Origin: Ligula intestinalis
Taxonomy: Eukaryota > Platyhelminthes > Cestoda > Diphyllobothriidea > Diphyllobothriidae
Assembly: GCA_036362985.1 (NCBI GenBank)
Contig: JAYGXS010000004.1
Coordinates: 33,547,316-33,611,315 of the forward strand
Length of the DNA stretch: 64,000 bases
Reading direction: 5' to 3'
Below are positions 1-12,824 of this stretch, in pieces. The position numbers were made by a program, and so were the translations under genes. The stretch's first letter is position 1. Every line of letters begins with the position of its first letter. The notes below the pieces were generated by a model. That model was not told the DNA's origin, made no database searches, and saw nothing but the letters and a program-made list of their open reading frames with translations.

Positions 1-83
1 GTCAGGATATTATACCCATTATTCCCGAGATCGCCTCTTCTTCTCATTTATGTCCGGGGACACGCATTTTCGCTTCAATCAGC

Positions 84-137
84 AATATATATATATATAT
101 ATATGTAAATATATATATATATATGTATATGTGTGTG
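84..137. repeat. TA/TG-rich microsatellite
   Basis: Alternating AT run interrupted by TG and AAAT, directly next to the tail end of the SINE that follows. It is probably a slippage-prone tail or target site. No coding content. Confidence 0.9.
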
Positions 138-146
138 GAGTGGAAG

Positions 147-330
147 TGACAGAGACAAGGGAGACTGGAATGACCTTTTCTGGCTTATTAGTCGTGATCA
201 GCCAGTCATACCCAATCCTAGGTGTGGAGCACCCGGGATTCGAACCCGGAACCTTCTGTCATTGAGCTTAACACTCTTATATTGCGCCAAGTGCTCATTG
301 CTTTGTCGGTTGTGATCGGGAATATGATAG
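147..330 (-). mobile_element. SINE copy S1: tRNA-derived head plus hammerhead tail
   Basis: Read on the minus strand this is the best full-length copy. It starts with a lead that reads TATTCCCGATCACAACCGAC, then a tRNA-like head whose internal B box reads GGGTTCGAATCCC (242-230 on the minus strand), then a body that folds as a hammerhead, then a tail ending in CCCTTGTCTCTGTCA. The head resembles a tRNA with a Pol III A/B-box promoter, so transcription by Pol III is expected. About 18 further pieces of the family are listed below as S2-S19. The spacer at 331-420 is also shared with other copies (see findings). Which tRNA gave rise to the head is not clear to me. Confidence 0.85.
163..207 (-). 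ncRNA. Hammerhead ribozyme motif in SINE S1 (one core base changed)
   Basis: On the minus strand: stem I 5' arm GACTGG; core CTGATCA; stem II CGACT, loop AATA, AGCCA; core GAAA; self-complementary stem III AGGTCAT with U at the cleavage position; stem I 3' arm CCAGTC. Stem I is six Watson-Crick pairs. The invariant G8 of the core (CTGATGA) is C here, so this copy should be inactive. Confidence 0.75.
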
Positions 331-420
331 AAGTATAGTGCTTACCTATCTATCAGATTAGGGCGCATACTTGTCCCGTTTTGCCTCGAGGCTCATTCTA
401 GAGTGACTGCAGGCATTCGT

Positions 421-3400
421 TAATTTTCGAGTAGGTAACAGCAATCCACCGTAATTTCGTCTGCCGATGGATCTGCTTGGAAATCCACGAGCACAACTCG
501 ATTTTTCGGGGGCCTTCTTTGTGTTTATTATATTAGCTCGGAATTAAAACTACTCTACTCATCCAAAATAGTTGACCAATGGAAGCGGAGACACGCTTAC
601 AAGGGCATAACGGAGAAAGATAGTGGATGGCAGATATTCTTGGCGTTAGCGACATGTCAACTCGAGTGACACGATATAAATCCTGCGAAGTAATCTACTA
701 GACTCATACCTGATAAAGAAAGCTGGTTTGCATTCGATGCATCGCTGCCGTTATCGCTTTTCTTTTTCATATTAACGGTAATGAGCGCACATAAATCTTT
801 TGCATCTCCGAAGCAAACAGGCTCCGGATATCAATACAATCAGTGGCCAATCTCATGCAATGTTTCCAAGCCTTTAAAAATACGTTTTAAATAAGGAATG
901 CGTAAAAAAGTGAAACTATAGTAATTTTTGCCTTGAAGTATCATCCCAAAAGCTTTCAAACCCAACCGGATGCCGGCTCGAGGACAAAGTCCCTTTTGGC
1001 CTCCAGAAAAGTCCTATGTCGATTTTAAAAAGTGGTTATTTGGTGGTGTACGGCAATCAAGACCAACTGGAAGAATCAGCACACGCCTCTGATGGTGGAA
1101 ATGAGAGAGTTTCCAGAAACGTTTGTTCCAGTAGTTTTCGGTGCAAACACCCGTCTTCTGCGAGCCATCGCATTTTTAGTCGGTCTTGTTCGGACGATTC
1201 ATACCTTCTAAAAGGGTAATACCAAAGTATCTGTCGCCGGAGACGCATAAGCTAGCGAAAGTGACACAAAAGATACTCTTCTTCTTCTTCTTCCTCCTTA
1301 TTTTTCGGATATCTACATTTATGTTAACTCCCCCACTGTTTGGTCAAATGGATGATCCACGGACGCATTTCCTGCTTGTATTTAGAAATTGCTAAAGTGG
1401 AACAATACGTAAATTTAATAGCAGCCAAACACTGCAGCAGAGGGGAGACGTTTGGATTGCAGTAAATCTTTCCACTAAATTTGGGGTCGGGATTCGGGAA
1501 AATAAGTGAAGCTTAGCTCTAAATGTTAACTTATCGCTTGTTATGATCCTTCACACAAGCCTATACCACTTCTCGTATCCTTACGCTAAAATATAGCCCA
1601 AAATATGGATTAATTTTGCTATTTGATCCTCAAGTCTGCTTCCTTTTCTTCATAAATAACATATTAGGAAGAATGAGCTTGATAGTAGCAACATGTATCT
1701 ATTTTAGAGAATGTCTAACTGTTAAATAGAAAGTCTTTATATGATGCCGACAATATGAGTCAGAGCTCAACCACCTCCACTACCCCATTGAGAAGCTGAA
1801 GGCGGTGCTACTTTGTGCTGGCATGCCCCACGACTAGGTCTTTAGCCCATTTGACGCGTAGATAATTGTTAGGTGGACGTCGACCATCGGCGTGAAATTA
1901 AAAGACCACGAGGGAGAGGTGATGGCGCCTTAAAGAACAGAGCAGTTATTACTAAGAATAATGGGTTTGTGCATATGGGTTTGGTTTCGACGGAGAGAGA
2001 TCAATTGAAAGTTTAGAAACCGCCTAGGCAGGAGAGTCACTATCAGAAGTTTCCTCACAGACATGGTCTCCTTATAGGCTTTGCATGCCAGAAAGATGGA
2101 CAATGGAAGCGCACAAGCTGACACGACGGCCCCACTTTTGAGCCTTCGGCAAAACCGTCTGATATGATATGTATGCTTTTATGTGGACGTTGCTCGGTGT
2201 CTTATAAGATGGTTGATGAAATGTGACGGTAGCCGAGTAGGATAAGAGATTCGAGTAACAAGAGAAACAGTCACAGGATTAGACTCTTTCTTTCAAAGAT
2301 TAAGCCCCTTACTTCCAAAGGGACAACCTTATTCAAGAAAAAATTTCAGTAGTCCTAGTGAGCAAGCGATGAAATGAAGGGATTTGGCATCAAAATTAAC
2401 AGGTTTCTCGTGAACAATCGCAATCCGCACATTACAGTAGATATAACGCGCCTTGAATTTACACAAAGGTTTATGGAAAGAAGTATGCTTGGCAGTGTCT
2501 ACCTGATGCCTACAAAAACGTAACTGGTAGTGTGCTCTAGAGAATTCCCAATAAAAGGCAGGATACCTGCCAGGTTTCGACCTAACGAAAATATAACATA
2601 TTGGAGTGCTGCCATGGACGGTATTTGTACAGGCACTTAGCACTCAAATAATCCATAATCCTTCAGCAGTTAAAAGCCACTGGTTGGAAGTCTTGGGTGA
2701 CACAGTTCCTGGTCACAATGAAAAACTTCGCTAATTCGACCTTCACGCACAGTGTGTTGCTCAGTTAAAGGCTATAATATGAGAAGAGCTGAACGTTTTG
2801 TTAAACAGCATCAACTACGCATGCTCCTTAAGGATTTGCATTGAGTTTTCTCTCTAACCATCATTACACGGATAGGGTATGACTTGCAATTGGTTTTCGG
2901 TCACCCGCTTTTGGTTGCCGAATCCTCCTGAGAAGGGTGGTTTAACCTGATATCAATCAGAAAAAATTGTTTGCAATTTGGCCGTACTGTAGCCAAAAAT
3001 TCAAACTTATAAAACGCATTGGGCAAATTAGACCAAGTAGGATAAATTATGCGCTCGCCGTAGCGGCATCGTAGTTCAGAAGGCGAAACCATTGGCTGGA
3101 GCCGCGCCGTGATCACCGTGATTATCACGGTTGAGGTCGCTAATATTGTGATCTTAGCATTTTGAAGAGGATGTGTCCACTAACAAGTATCGATGTTTGT
3201 ATGGTTCTTTCTTTCGAAAGCACTAGAATCTCTTTTGTAGGCATATTCATAAAGACGGACATTAGTTTGGAAGACCCGAATTCCAACTGCCTATAAACAT
3301 TGCTTACATATAACTCATGAATCCAAAAATGAGTTTGCAGTAAATTATTAAATGTAAAGGAAACTCAATTGGAGAAAAAAGTTGAAAACTTGATCCTTTT

Positions 3401-4736
3401 CTCAACGACTAAAACATGAATCCGGGAGTCATTTAGAAAAAACATATGTACTCAAGCTTGACAAAACGGTTTGGCATAACCTGTATCAGGGATTAGCGAG
3501 ACACCCTACATCTGAAGTGTGAAAATTTTCATGGTAATGCAGAATTTCTAATAGAGGCAAACATTTTTTCCGACTCGAGGGTGAATTTTAAAAGTTTATT
3601 TAGTGCTGTGGACGCTTGGTCGCCTACTGCGTGATATTGCAGCATTTTGAAGGAAGGCGTCCGACTGGATTCAAACTTGCAAAACATTTTCGGTAAACAA
3701 AGTTGGTTCTCTCCACTGGCCCAACTCTTTTTTTGCCAGCAGACAGATTTTGTGACAGTTTAATTATATCGAACTGGCAGTCGTTTGTTGGCTGGATAAA
3801 TAATGCACAGCTTTTGCGTTTACTCAAAATATCTGAAATCGTGCAACTTGCTCGAAGGTCACCTGCTGTGAAAAAAACTCCGCAAATTCCCACCTCAAAC
3901 AAAATCAGAAACTCAGAGTAGGAAAAGAAAAATCCACAGAAAGATGTGGTAGAAGCGTCAGTTGTTTGTTAAGTTAGCAACATTCCTAACTATGTTCCGC
4001 AGGTTGAACTGAAGGTAAAAATATGAAAATTCAGTGAGTTTTTAACTGGTGGAAAAGTCTTACATGCTAGAGGGCATAAAATGTGTAAATTAATGACGAA
4101 AAAGCCACGTGTACTTGGCTGGAGGAAAGGTCTTCAGCGATCGAAAGAATAATATAGGTAATGTTATACCCAAACAAGTAAGCTTTTTTGCTATCGGGCT
4201 GTAGATAACAGTAACCTTTTCGTGCCTAAAGGTGACTTGATGTAATGCGTATAGCTACAAGTAGATGGAATGAAAGAAGTAAAACGACAACAAAATATAT
4301 AATTGTCTTGGGTAGAGAACCCTCACAGGGTAGAATACGACGTACTGATGACATATTCTCATCAGTATTGTCTGAAGAACACATTCACACGTTAAATGCA
4401 TAGGCATTATAAAGTGTTAGCCACACCGAAACACGTGGGGTATTTGTGAGTTAAAGTGAGGTGGGAGTAAACTTGAAATTAACTGAACCGTTCACATGAA
4501 TATACGAACGATCGTTTATCTGAACTATTTATATCCAACTGCACTATGCTTCACTGCAAAATTCACAGTCAACGATTCTAATAAAGTCGTTGCATCACTA
4601 CATGTGGTCAGAGTTGGAACGTACAGTGAGGATCCTTTATGCAAGCACCGCACAGGACTATGGAATATCTAAGCCCCCATTAGTAAAACCGGAGGTCCTG
4701 CGCTGAATTCCAAGGAGAGCAGTGGTCTCTGTGTAC
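421..4736. other. No recognised gene; probably intron upstream of the TRIM exon
   Basis: Short open frames only, none with a domain I recognise. A CTT-rich run lies at 1277-1293. The exon at 7167 needs an upstream exon, and none was found between here and the window start, so the simplest reading is that this is intronic. Confidence 0.5.
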
Positions 4737-4890
4737 TAACTCTAACTCAAACGCAGCCCTACCTATAACCTTATCCTACCCGTAGTCATAACCAGCGCTT
4801 TAAACCTACCTCTAAATTCCCGAGACATTAGTACCGAACCATGTGTATCATTAGGAGGTCCCTATTCTCGTGTATCAACACGAAGACAAC
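4737..4890 (+). repeat. Degenerate telomere-like CCTAA-rich dispersed repeat T1
   Basis: A run of CTAAC/CCTA words is followed by a unique stretch ending near CATTAGGAGGTCCCTATTCT. A similar end, on the other strand, is found in T2 at 11545-11670, so this looks like a dispersed repeat with a telomere-like part rather than a simple microsatellite. Confidence 0.45.
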
Positions 4891-7140
4891 AAGCAACGTT
4901 TATTTCGCATGTCAGTCGCAGTAGTAATCCGCCTAAATTTCGACTGGTTAAATGCAGTCAATAAATTCAAACGAATCAGCGACTGTTGTACGAAGTTCGC
5001 CATGAATATTTGTCATCGAATGCAGATACAGAGATAACGTGTTCTTTGTTTTCTGGGAGTTTTAAGGCACATAAGTGGGCAGACCCGCACCTAAACAGTA
5101 GAGGTTTCATAGTTACATGCGTCCAAGGCGTCGGCAGTGACTCGTTATTCTCCAGGCTACATGACACACGCTTAAAACGCTAGTTTGCACGGTCTCGTTT
5201 TCACTCTCCTCCATCTGTCCTGACAAAGCAACTTCCAGCATTTTTTGCTCCATTCAGAAAAACCGTGTGAAATTTCTTGCATGTCTAGTTGCTAACGCGA
5301 CGCGATGGCCGCTTGCCTATGCTTAACGCGTGTGGCCGACGTCTAGAATCACATTTCCACAGAGAGGATAAGAGGAGGTATTTCTGCAGAGTACCGGGGA
5401 GGGGAGAAAGGTATTCGAAAATTACACCGACAGAGTCAGCATTAAGTCAAAATACGCTACCAATCAGTCACCTGACAGACACTTCCGAATGCAGCACAGG
5501 AATTAGGTTCTGAGGCTATCAGTGAGATGGGTGGGTGGGTGTGGAGCCAATCAGTATTCGACACTTTCTTGAACAATCTCTGTCTACAGCAATGCTTATC
5601 ACACAAAGGTTTTATTTTCGACTTGTACCGGTAAACATAATCTGCATTGAAGGGAGCGGCAGGGGGGCTTTGCGTACAGGCTGCTACCTGGAGGTGGCGT
5701 TACGGCTTTTTATGCGCAAGCAAGTACGCGAGACTAGTGCTCCATTGGAAGGCTGCGGTGTATGCAAATGGGAAGGTGGAAAATTCGATCTAAACTTAAA
5801 CAAACCTTGAGTTGCGGTTTGGGGACAGACAGGTTAGAGTCATGCCACAAAGACCTGAACTAACATCGATATTTGTTGGGAGAGATGGGCCATTAAACTT
5901 AGTATAAACGTTTATGCAAGAATTCTATCGGAATGGCAGTGAACTCGCGTGTTTAACAAGACAGTGTCTACACCTAATACAATCGAAATTCACTTGTATG
6001 AACTGAAAGCTGAATACTCATTGAGTTGTTCAAATTAAGAATGTCAGCAGAATCCGATTTCTCCCCGTTAAATCATTAATTCATTTGTCATTGATACCTC
6101 TTCCTATCCGGTATACTTATGTGTTGGGTGGCTAATAACGTGACGTTCGGGTTGCAAACAAGAAAATATTTTAAATAAATTCATAAATTAGTTTAAAGAA
6201 AAAGTTGTCAAAATATTATATTGGTTAGCTTGAATAATTCCTCTGACTCACATGAGGTTATTATTTTAGGTATTTTTAAGTGTTTTACAGGTAAAATACC
6301 GAAAATTGCGATTGATAATCCCTCGTAAACCGCCATTAACGCATGTACAAAAAGTTCGAAATGATAATGCACTATCTTAGGCGAATTCGTAACTTCAAAG
6401 AAATATAAAAGTTCGAATTGTTTGTTTAGAAATATATTTTTTAAAGAAGCCTCGGGTTCCAACAACGTGAAAAATAGCCACAAATTTTACCAAGCATGCA
6501 AATATAATCTTCGGTTAAAATCATAACCATGCTATTTTCTTTACATCAACAGAACTTTGCTTCCGTCAAATTTCTTTATCGGTATTTCAGAAGTTGGATA
6601 ACAATACGCTTTAAATCACCCTTTAATTTCCGTGAAAGTTTCCACGATTGCCGGTGTTTTCGAGCTTTTGTCCATAAATGTAGATTATTTTCGATGTTTA
6701 TTGCACAACGCTTAAAATAAGATACTCCTTAAAAGTATTAATACAAAACGTGATTTTTTTGATATTATTTCTTATGAAGATAGCCACGCGGGCTCTTTTT
6801 ATAAACTAGCAATAATGCCTGTCTTGCGTTGATCTATTCCACGAACTGGTATAAAGCATGCACTACAAAGCCCGTTTAGAAGACAAAATACCTCTTACTC
6901 CACTTTTATTCTTGTGTCCAATCTTTTTTGCTTTTTACTTCTTCATTCTCTTACTAATCTTCAAGACCATAATTTCTGCCTCATTTCCTACTGGGGACAT
7001 ATGAAACAGTTCTTATATTATACGCCAAATGAGTAATAGCACTAATAACACAAGTGTTCAGAAGTCAATCTATGTCTCTCCGTTCGTGCAGTTACTACAC
7101 ATATTTCAAAAAAAGAAACTAGTTTCCCCGTACTCAACGT
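4891..7140. other. No recognised gene
   Basis: AT-rich, no repeat family I could match within the window and no coding motif. The last 30 bases run into the polypyrimidine tract of the TRIM exon. Confidence 0.5.
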
Positions 7141-7166
7141 CATATTTTCATCCCTTTTGATGACAG
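7141..7166 (+). promoter_or_regulatory. 3' splice site of the TRIM terminal exon
   Basis: A pyrimidine-rich tract (TTTTCATCCCTTTTG) leads to ATGACAG. Cutting after this AG leaves the exon starting at the second base of a codon. With a G from the previous exon that codon is Gly, which matches the Gly that precedes this block in TRIM9 proteins. Confidence 0.8.
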
Positions 7167-7615
7167 GTCACGACGCTCGCTCTTGGGCCATGTACATTGA
7201 CCGGAAACGCAGCTGGTTTCTGCATAAGGGTGAACACTTTGAACGCACCGACGGTGGCATCCAGGTGGGCAGTGTTCTGGGTTTGCGGCTAGATTGCGAT
7301 CGGGGCTCTCTCTCCTACTACCTGGATGACGAACCCCACGGGCCGATAGCCTTCTCGCATCTGCCTCCGGGTGTCTACTATCCGGCGGTCAGTCTCAACC
7401 GGGCCGTTCAGGTGACCCTGCAGACCGGCCTGGAACCACCCTCGGAAAGCGAGGAGAGTGATGAGGACAGCTCCGGGGGCGGTGTCGGCACGGAGACCAC
7501 TTCCCTGGCCACAGCTATCTTCACCTCTAGCACCCCTCCAGCGCAGACAGTAAACACACCCACCACCAACGCCACCACCACCACACCCGCTAGTGGCGGT
7601 GGCGGGACCGATTGA
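7167..7615 (+). CDS. TRIM9: TRIM9/TRIM67-type protein, last coding exon (partial gene)
   Basis: The exon encodes 148 residues plus a split first Gly. Residues 1 to about 95 are the C-terminal half of a SPRY (B30.2) domain. Recognisable blocks are SWAMYIDRKRSWF, DGGIQVGSVLGLRLD, GPIAFSHLPPG and YYPAVSLNRAVQVTL. These match the end of class I TRIM E3 ubiquitin ligases of the TRIM9/TRIM67 group, which act at microtubules and in neurons of animals. After the domain come an acidic-Ser stretch (SESEESDEDSS) and a Thr/Pro-rich tail ending in GGGGTD, longer than in the vertebrate proteins I know. The RING, B-box, coiled-coil and FN3 parts must lie upstream, outside the window or across a long intron. 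GC content is far above the surroundings, which supports a real exon. TRIM9 against TRIM67 cannot be decided from this piece. Confidence 0.9.
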
Positions 7616-8134
7616 TTGAAAACAGGTACTTGCCTTTAATTATCATTGCCCTCCATGCTCTAGTCGTAGTAACCAATAGGTGTAGTGATTGGCTACGCTA
7701 AACATCGCACCTGCGCGTACCGCATACGGCCGAATACCCTATTTATGTGCTAGGCTACTGTGCTCGTGACTCTAATTTAAAATGCATGGGAGTGCTTTGA
7801 GTCCATGCGCCCTGACTCTGTCTCAAGAGGGGCCGTGTTGTACCTTCTGTTAGCAATTCATTGTAAAAGCTTGAAGTGCCTTGGAGTTATTCTAATGAGG
7901 TGAACGCTCAGGTGTCCATAGGACTGATTTCATAGACAAGTGTCCTAGAATATCCATATCTATAACTTCTGGATACCACCGAAGACGTAGTTACTGGCGC
8001 TGAGGGAACTGCAAAGGCCTACGAACCACAGAACATCAAGCACAAAACAACCAAAAGCATCATAGTTCATGTATCCACACTGGTCACACCCGCATTTGTG
8101 ACCTCGATCTGAAGGACATAATTTCGATAATAAA
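7616..8134 (+). promoter_or_regulatory. Presumed 3' UTR with AATAAA at 8129-8134
   Basis: The first AATAAA after the TRIM stop codon is at 8129-8134. A strong splice-donor-like word (ACAGGTACTT) lies eight bases after the stop codon, so a 3' UTR intron is possible. A small hairpin (TAGGAC with GTCCTA) lies near 7918-7950. Confidence 0.5.
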
Positions 8135-8149
8135 ACATGAATTCACATG

Positions 8150-11100
8150 TCGAAGCAACCACCGTAGTTTAAATTGACAGGTATCTCTGGGCAGCGTTGT
8201 TGCTAAAAAAAAATAAGTTCGGAAAGCATGTTAACCGGCAACTCCACCCCCATCTTTGCACAATCTCTTCTCAGACGAAAAGGACATTTTGACTACACAC
8301 TGAATGATACTTCTTAATTTCGCCAAATAACCACACAAGAAAACCGGGCATACTTTAATTGTAGGTAGAATCACGGCTCCTAATAATGGTCTTATAGTTA
8401 CATGTCGGACGTGATTAACAGACGATTAGTTCGGCCAATAAGTTTGAGTGTCGTTCTATTATTCACCTTAGTTTGTGCATCTGGGTGTTCTTCTGATTTA
8501 GATTGGAATGAGTGCATTTTACAGAAGCAGTCCCGATCACCGGAACGATAATTAAATTCACTCGCCGTTCTGGATTTAAACCCAAATACATCTTAGGTAA
8601 AGCAACCCATAAGCATATCCGTCATGTTACAAACGTATACAGTTGCTAGGCAACCATAATAATCTACTAAATACAGCAGTTCCCACATTAATCGTGGTGG
8701 TTCGCATATCTTAGACACCTGCAACGCAGTCGTTGGTGGCGACTTCGGCATCGGCACTGATGATCGGCGTTTGCCTACCACCAGGCTAAGCAACCGAGGT
8801 GGACGACTGGAAATAAGCGATAAATAGTCAGTCCGCTGTTGATGTCTTTTGATCAACACTCAACTCACGTACAATATACTTTTGCTTGACAGAAATTGTG
8901 ATTGGGCTGCTAGAGTTTTGTACTAGCATGCATGTTTTTTATGAGAACGGAATATGCAAGCCGATAGCCTGATGTGGGTTCGCCAAAGTTATTGAAAATA
9001 ACTTGAAATTATTTATCTTAGTACGAAGTGCCCTACCTGTCTGAGAGATCTTACTTCCGAAACCTGAAGATTCTCGCTCCCCGGTAGCTAAATAACTGCG
9101 GCCAGGATACCCCAGACAGTAGCCATCTAAGTCCCTTAGTAAATCATCAGACTTCACAGGAATTTTTGGCCCACATATGCACCACGCAAGAATGTGAGGC
9201 ATGTTTTGCATGCTATCTCATCTTCATATCACCTACGAGTTTGCAATAATTCAAAAGAAGATCATGCTGCAGGTACTGCCGTCCTAAAATTGAAGTGATC
9301 AGAACAGGTTTAGCGGCCGCAAATATGAAAATCCCTAGATTTTCAAGGTTAATTATTAACACTACGCATTTTTTTAATTTTAGACTACCAAAGAATATTG
9401 AAAGGCATCCCAGCAACCCACGTGAGCCATTCTTCGATTCCAGGAGAAGCAAGCTGAAAGCGCCGCTGCTTGTAACAACAAAGAAAAAACCTCTGTTTTT
9501 GTTTCTTTTTCAAAGTGAAATTTTTTGACAAACGACTGCATTTAACATCCTGAAGTGAATGTCACTTCATGAAGACCGACTATTCCAGCCTAATCACTCC
9601 GTATGTGCGATGCAGACATGGTTCAGATACCGCTCTGACATAGGCCACCTTTAAACGCGCCGTATTCCCCATGATGCCCCTTATAATCCCACCTCTCTCG
9701 CGCTCTCTCTCCTGGTCGTAATCTTTATCATCGTCTTCATCGTGCTCCACGAAATTCTTCTCGTCATACGCCAAACATCCATCATCCTCATCATCTTTAT
9801 CACGACCATCCTACTGCCGATAAAATTTCTATATGCGCTTAACGTGACTCCAAATGTTTATTTCAGAACGCCGTTTTGGCAGTTTCAGTAAAACACTTTC
9901 AAGAACTCTTGTATATATTTTGATGTACACAATTTTCCTGAGAAACCTGTTTTGTCCCAGTCTTTTGTTATGGATAGAAGACACACCCTGTTTACCACGG
10001 AGTCCTCTTCTTATACATTGAAACAAAAGTACAACTGTCCAAAAATCGATTTTTGTTGGGAGACGGGAAAAGCGGACTGTCAGTTATCCATCGGCAAAAA
10101 TACCTTGCCGTCGGTTTCTTTGGAAAAAAAATGACGATGAAGATTTCCAAGGCCAGACAAAAGGATAAGTCACCAGTTGCCAAGGTACATTGAATAGATT
10201 TACAGTTGCTAGGGCCATATTTACTACAGCAGAAGGTGCTCTTACGAGCCTTGAGTAGAACTATAGGCGTTGTACCATCGTTTAGCTAAAGCCCGCTTCG
10301 CTCCGTCAACTAAGGGAACGTTGAGAGCGACTATCGGTCGCCAGTCCAGCGGCCCAATGTTTTGTTAGTTTCCTGAAATGTGGAAAGAAAAGAGAAAATC
10401 ATCGGAGTTCTTGTGTTTTCATGCCTGTGACACTGTCATAAGGGCGTATTTAGAATAATTTATTTGCCTTCAGTCTAAATCCACCGGATAGATTGTGACA
10501 TAAATAGGGTTAATTCGAAACACTAGCAAAGAATCCGGAATCTGTTGTCTCCAGAATAGAATTACCTACCTGGGTTTGAAAGAAGTTAAAAGGTAGAGCT
10601 TAATGTTGTGTTAATTCTCCGCTCCGGACATACTGACTTCCGATCTACAATGGCCCTACATATCTTAAACCATACTGATGGGCAAGGAAATCACCACTTC
10701 CGCGGATTGATGGCACTTCTGGGAGCGAAGCAGACTTTTTAAGAGTGATGGCTACCAATAAGGTTTTAGGCAACCTACCAATATATTTTGCTTGTATAAG
10801 ACAACAAACGTCAACACTGAATTATGAGTTCTATTTTGGGAAATTTTTTTCGTTAACAGTTTAACGAGGTGTATTCCTTTTGTCGATTTAACAAAAGTAA
10901 AAACCCCAAATACTCCCTACTAAAGAAGAGGACGAATTGAAAGAAGTGGAATGATCTAGGAAAATAATAGAAAAGGAATAAATTTTTTCAGGTCAGTTTT
11001 GAAGACTCTGAAATGGCAACTCGTCACTCGAGGTATCTAGGTTTACTTTCGGCAAAATTAATACCTGATGTTTGCCATTTTTGACTATCGAAACTACTGC

Positions 11101-11540
11101 ATGTATTTTATTCAACAATGTTTTTGCCTGTGTCAGCATGCCAACAAAATGTGCGACGTCATCGGATGAGTCTATGCAAGAAAGTGACGAAGGTTTACAG
11201 GAACAGACGTGTTAACCGAAAGCAACTTTGTGGATGAGATGCAGGCGATTTACGTCTAATTTAGTTGACCGTAATTCAATGCGCTGGCCTTTGAACCGAG
11301 CAATGTGTCCATCGATTTCCCAATGGAGGAAAAAAGAAGGATAAACCAGATTCCTAGGCATCATGCGAAGCATGAACTCAATGGAAAGGGGTGACTGCAA
11401 TGCAGTCAAACTAGCGAATCTTGTGTAAGTGCTGCGGTAACCATGTCCTCAAGATTTCTTACTGAACCCTTAAGGGGAACAGATGTCTCCAGTTGGCCAA
11501 CAGCCATAATTTTATCAAACTTCCCTTGTTTCTCATGTTT
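8150..11540. other. Intergenic, no recognised gene
   Basis: No domain recognised. 9676-9800 is a CT/CAT-rich low-complexity stretch that yields a spurious acidic open frame on the minus strand. The frame at 11212-11409 on the minus strand is the most protein-like in the stretch, but I cannot assign it. Confidence 0.5.
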
Positions 11541-11544
11541 ATTT

Positions 11545-11670
11545 GGCAGGAGACGAGAATATGAATCCCTAATTCCGGGGTCACCGTTAATATCCGAAGA
11601 TAGAAGAGCAATTGCAAAGTTTGGAATTATGGTTCAAGTTAAGGTTTGGGTTAGGTTTCTGACACAGAAT
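11545..11670 (-). repeat. Telomere-like dispersed repeat T2
   Basis: On the minus strand it shows CCTAACCCAAACCTTAACTT, with the shared flank that ends in ATTAGGGATTCATATTCTCG. That flank is a diverged match to the end of T1. Confidence 0.4.
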
Positions 11671-12534
11671 TACGTAACGCTTCTTTGATTTCATAGAAGG
11701 TTATCTTTGCTTCTAGGGGCATGATTCATATTCAAAAGTCTTCGTTTCATAAATCCTCCCGAAACGACGGTATCAATGAGAATCTTCCACACCTGACTCC
11801 GATGTGAAATGGCATCTAGTTCTGATATATGAATGCAGTTTTCTGAAAATCCATCACCAAACCACGAGGTTCCGAAATTGACTTAAACGACACAAGAGGA
11901 ATGAATACTGAGAAGTTCTTTGTCCGATGAAAAGCATCCAAGTGCTCGGTTTTGTAAAGTGTATATCGTTTTCTTGCGTTAATATATAAAATCAATTTTC
12001 TTGGTACTGAGGGTAAGAAGGTTGTTTGGATGACAATCTATTGAAAATATGCGTTTCGTATTTGTCGTTTTATTGGAAAGAAAATAATCCATCTTCATGC
12101 ATGATAAAAGTTAATAACCAAAGTGCCTGCCTTGTCTTCAGCTAATGAACGATGTCTCACTACCCACAACTAAATATAAAACACTCTGATAAGTGGCAGT
12201 AGTCCGTCCTCCATTAACGATGTCTTATTATATTAATGCGACCAGTAGAATCCAAAATAATTTTTTATGCTTTTATGGAATAGGCTTAATTTTGTGACAA
12301 ATGAATTCAAGTGTCAGCTAGTTGGGGCATGCACTGAACTAATGGGCAAGATAATATAAATAGCAGCGAATTCGCATGGAAATGGAAAGCTCTTTTAAGA
12401 ACTTTGAGTAAGATGGCCTCGTAGTCAATCAAGTATTTTCAATCTGGTTACATCTCACTCGAAGCAAGTGAAAGCGCATCAGCAATGAACGTCCATCTAT
12501 CAGTGGTAACAATCGTGATTTAAGCCAAACTGAC

Positions 12535-12698
12535 AACGATCTCTTGGCACAATGGCTAGTGCTTCAACTCCTACTGAAACGCACACGGTTTCGAATCGTG
12601 GTTGCTGCACCATACGGAGTCGGACATGGCTGGCTGATGACTGCGATTGTGACAGAAATGACCCCTCCAGTCTTCCGTGTCTTTGTCGGTAATGTAAT
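12535..12698 (+). mobile_element. SINE copy S7
   Basis: The head begins near CTCTTGGCACAATGGCTAGT and has a B box GGTTTCGAATCG. The body and the tail (TGTCTTTGTCGGTAAT) are complete. It stands alone, with no inverted partner nearby. Confidence 0.8.
12628..12672 (+). ncRNA. Hammerhead motif in SINE S7, catalytic core words intact
   Basis: Stem I arms are GGCTGG and CCAGTC (five pairs plus a G-U). The core words CTGATGA and GAAA are both intact. Stem II (CTGCG, ATTG, TGACA) has lost most of its pairing and stem III is altered to TGACCCCT, so activity is doubtful. Confidence 0.65.
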
Positions 12699-12824
12699 TC
12701 CAACGAAGAAGTGCTGTGAGACAAAACTGCCAAAAGGAATAATAAAATTTTATCTGTCACTAAGTCCTGCTGCCATAAAGTAACTCTTATGACCATCGCT
12801 CTTGACAAAATCCGCATTGGACCA

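Noticed and set aside
2216..2275. tRNA-like A box (GTAGCCGAGTAGG)
   Set aside because: No B box, no paired acceptor arms.
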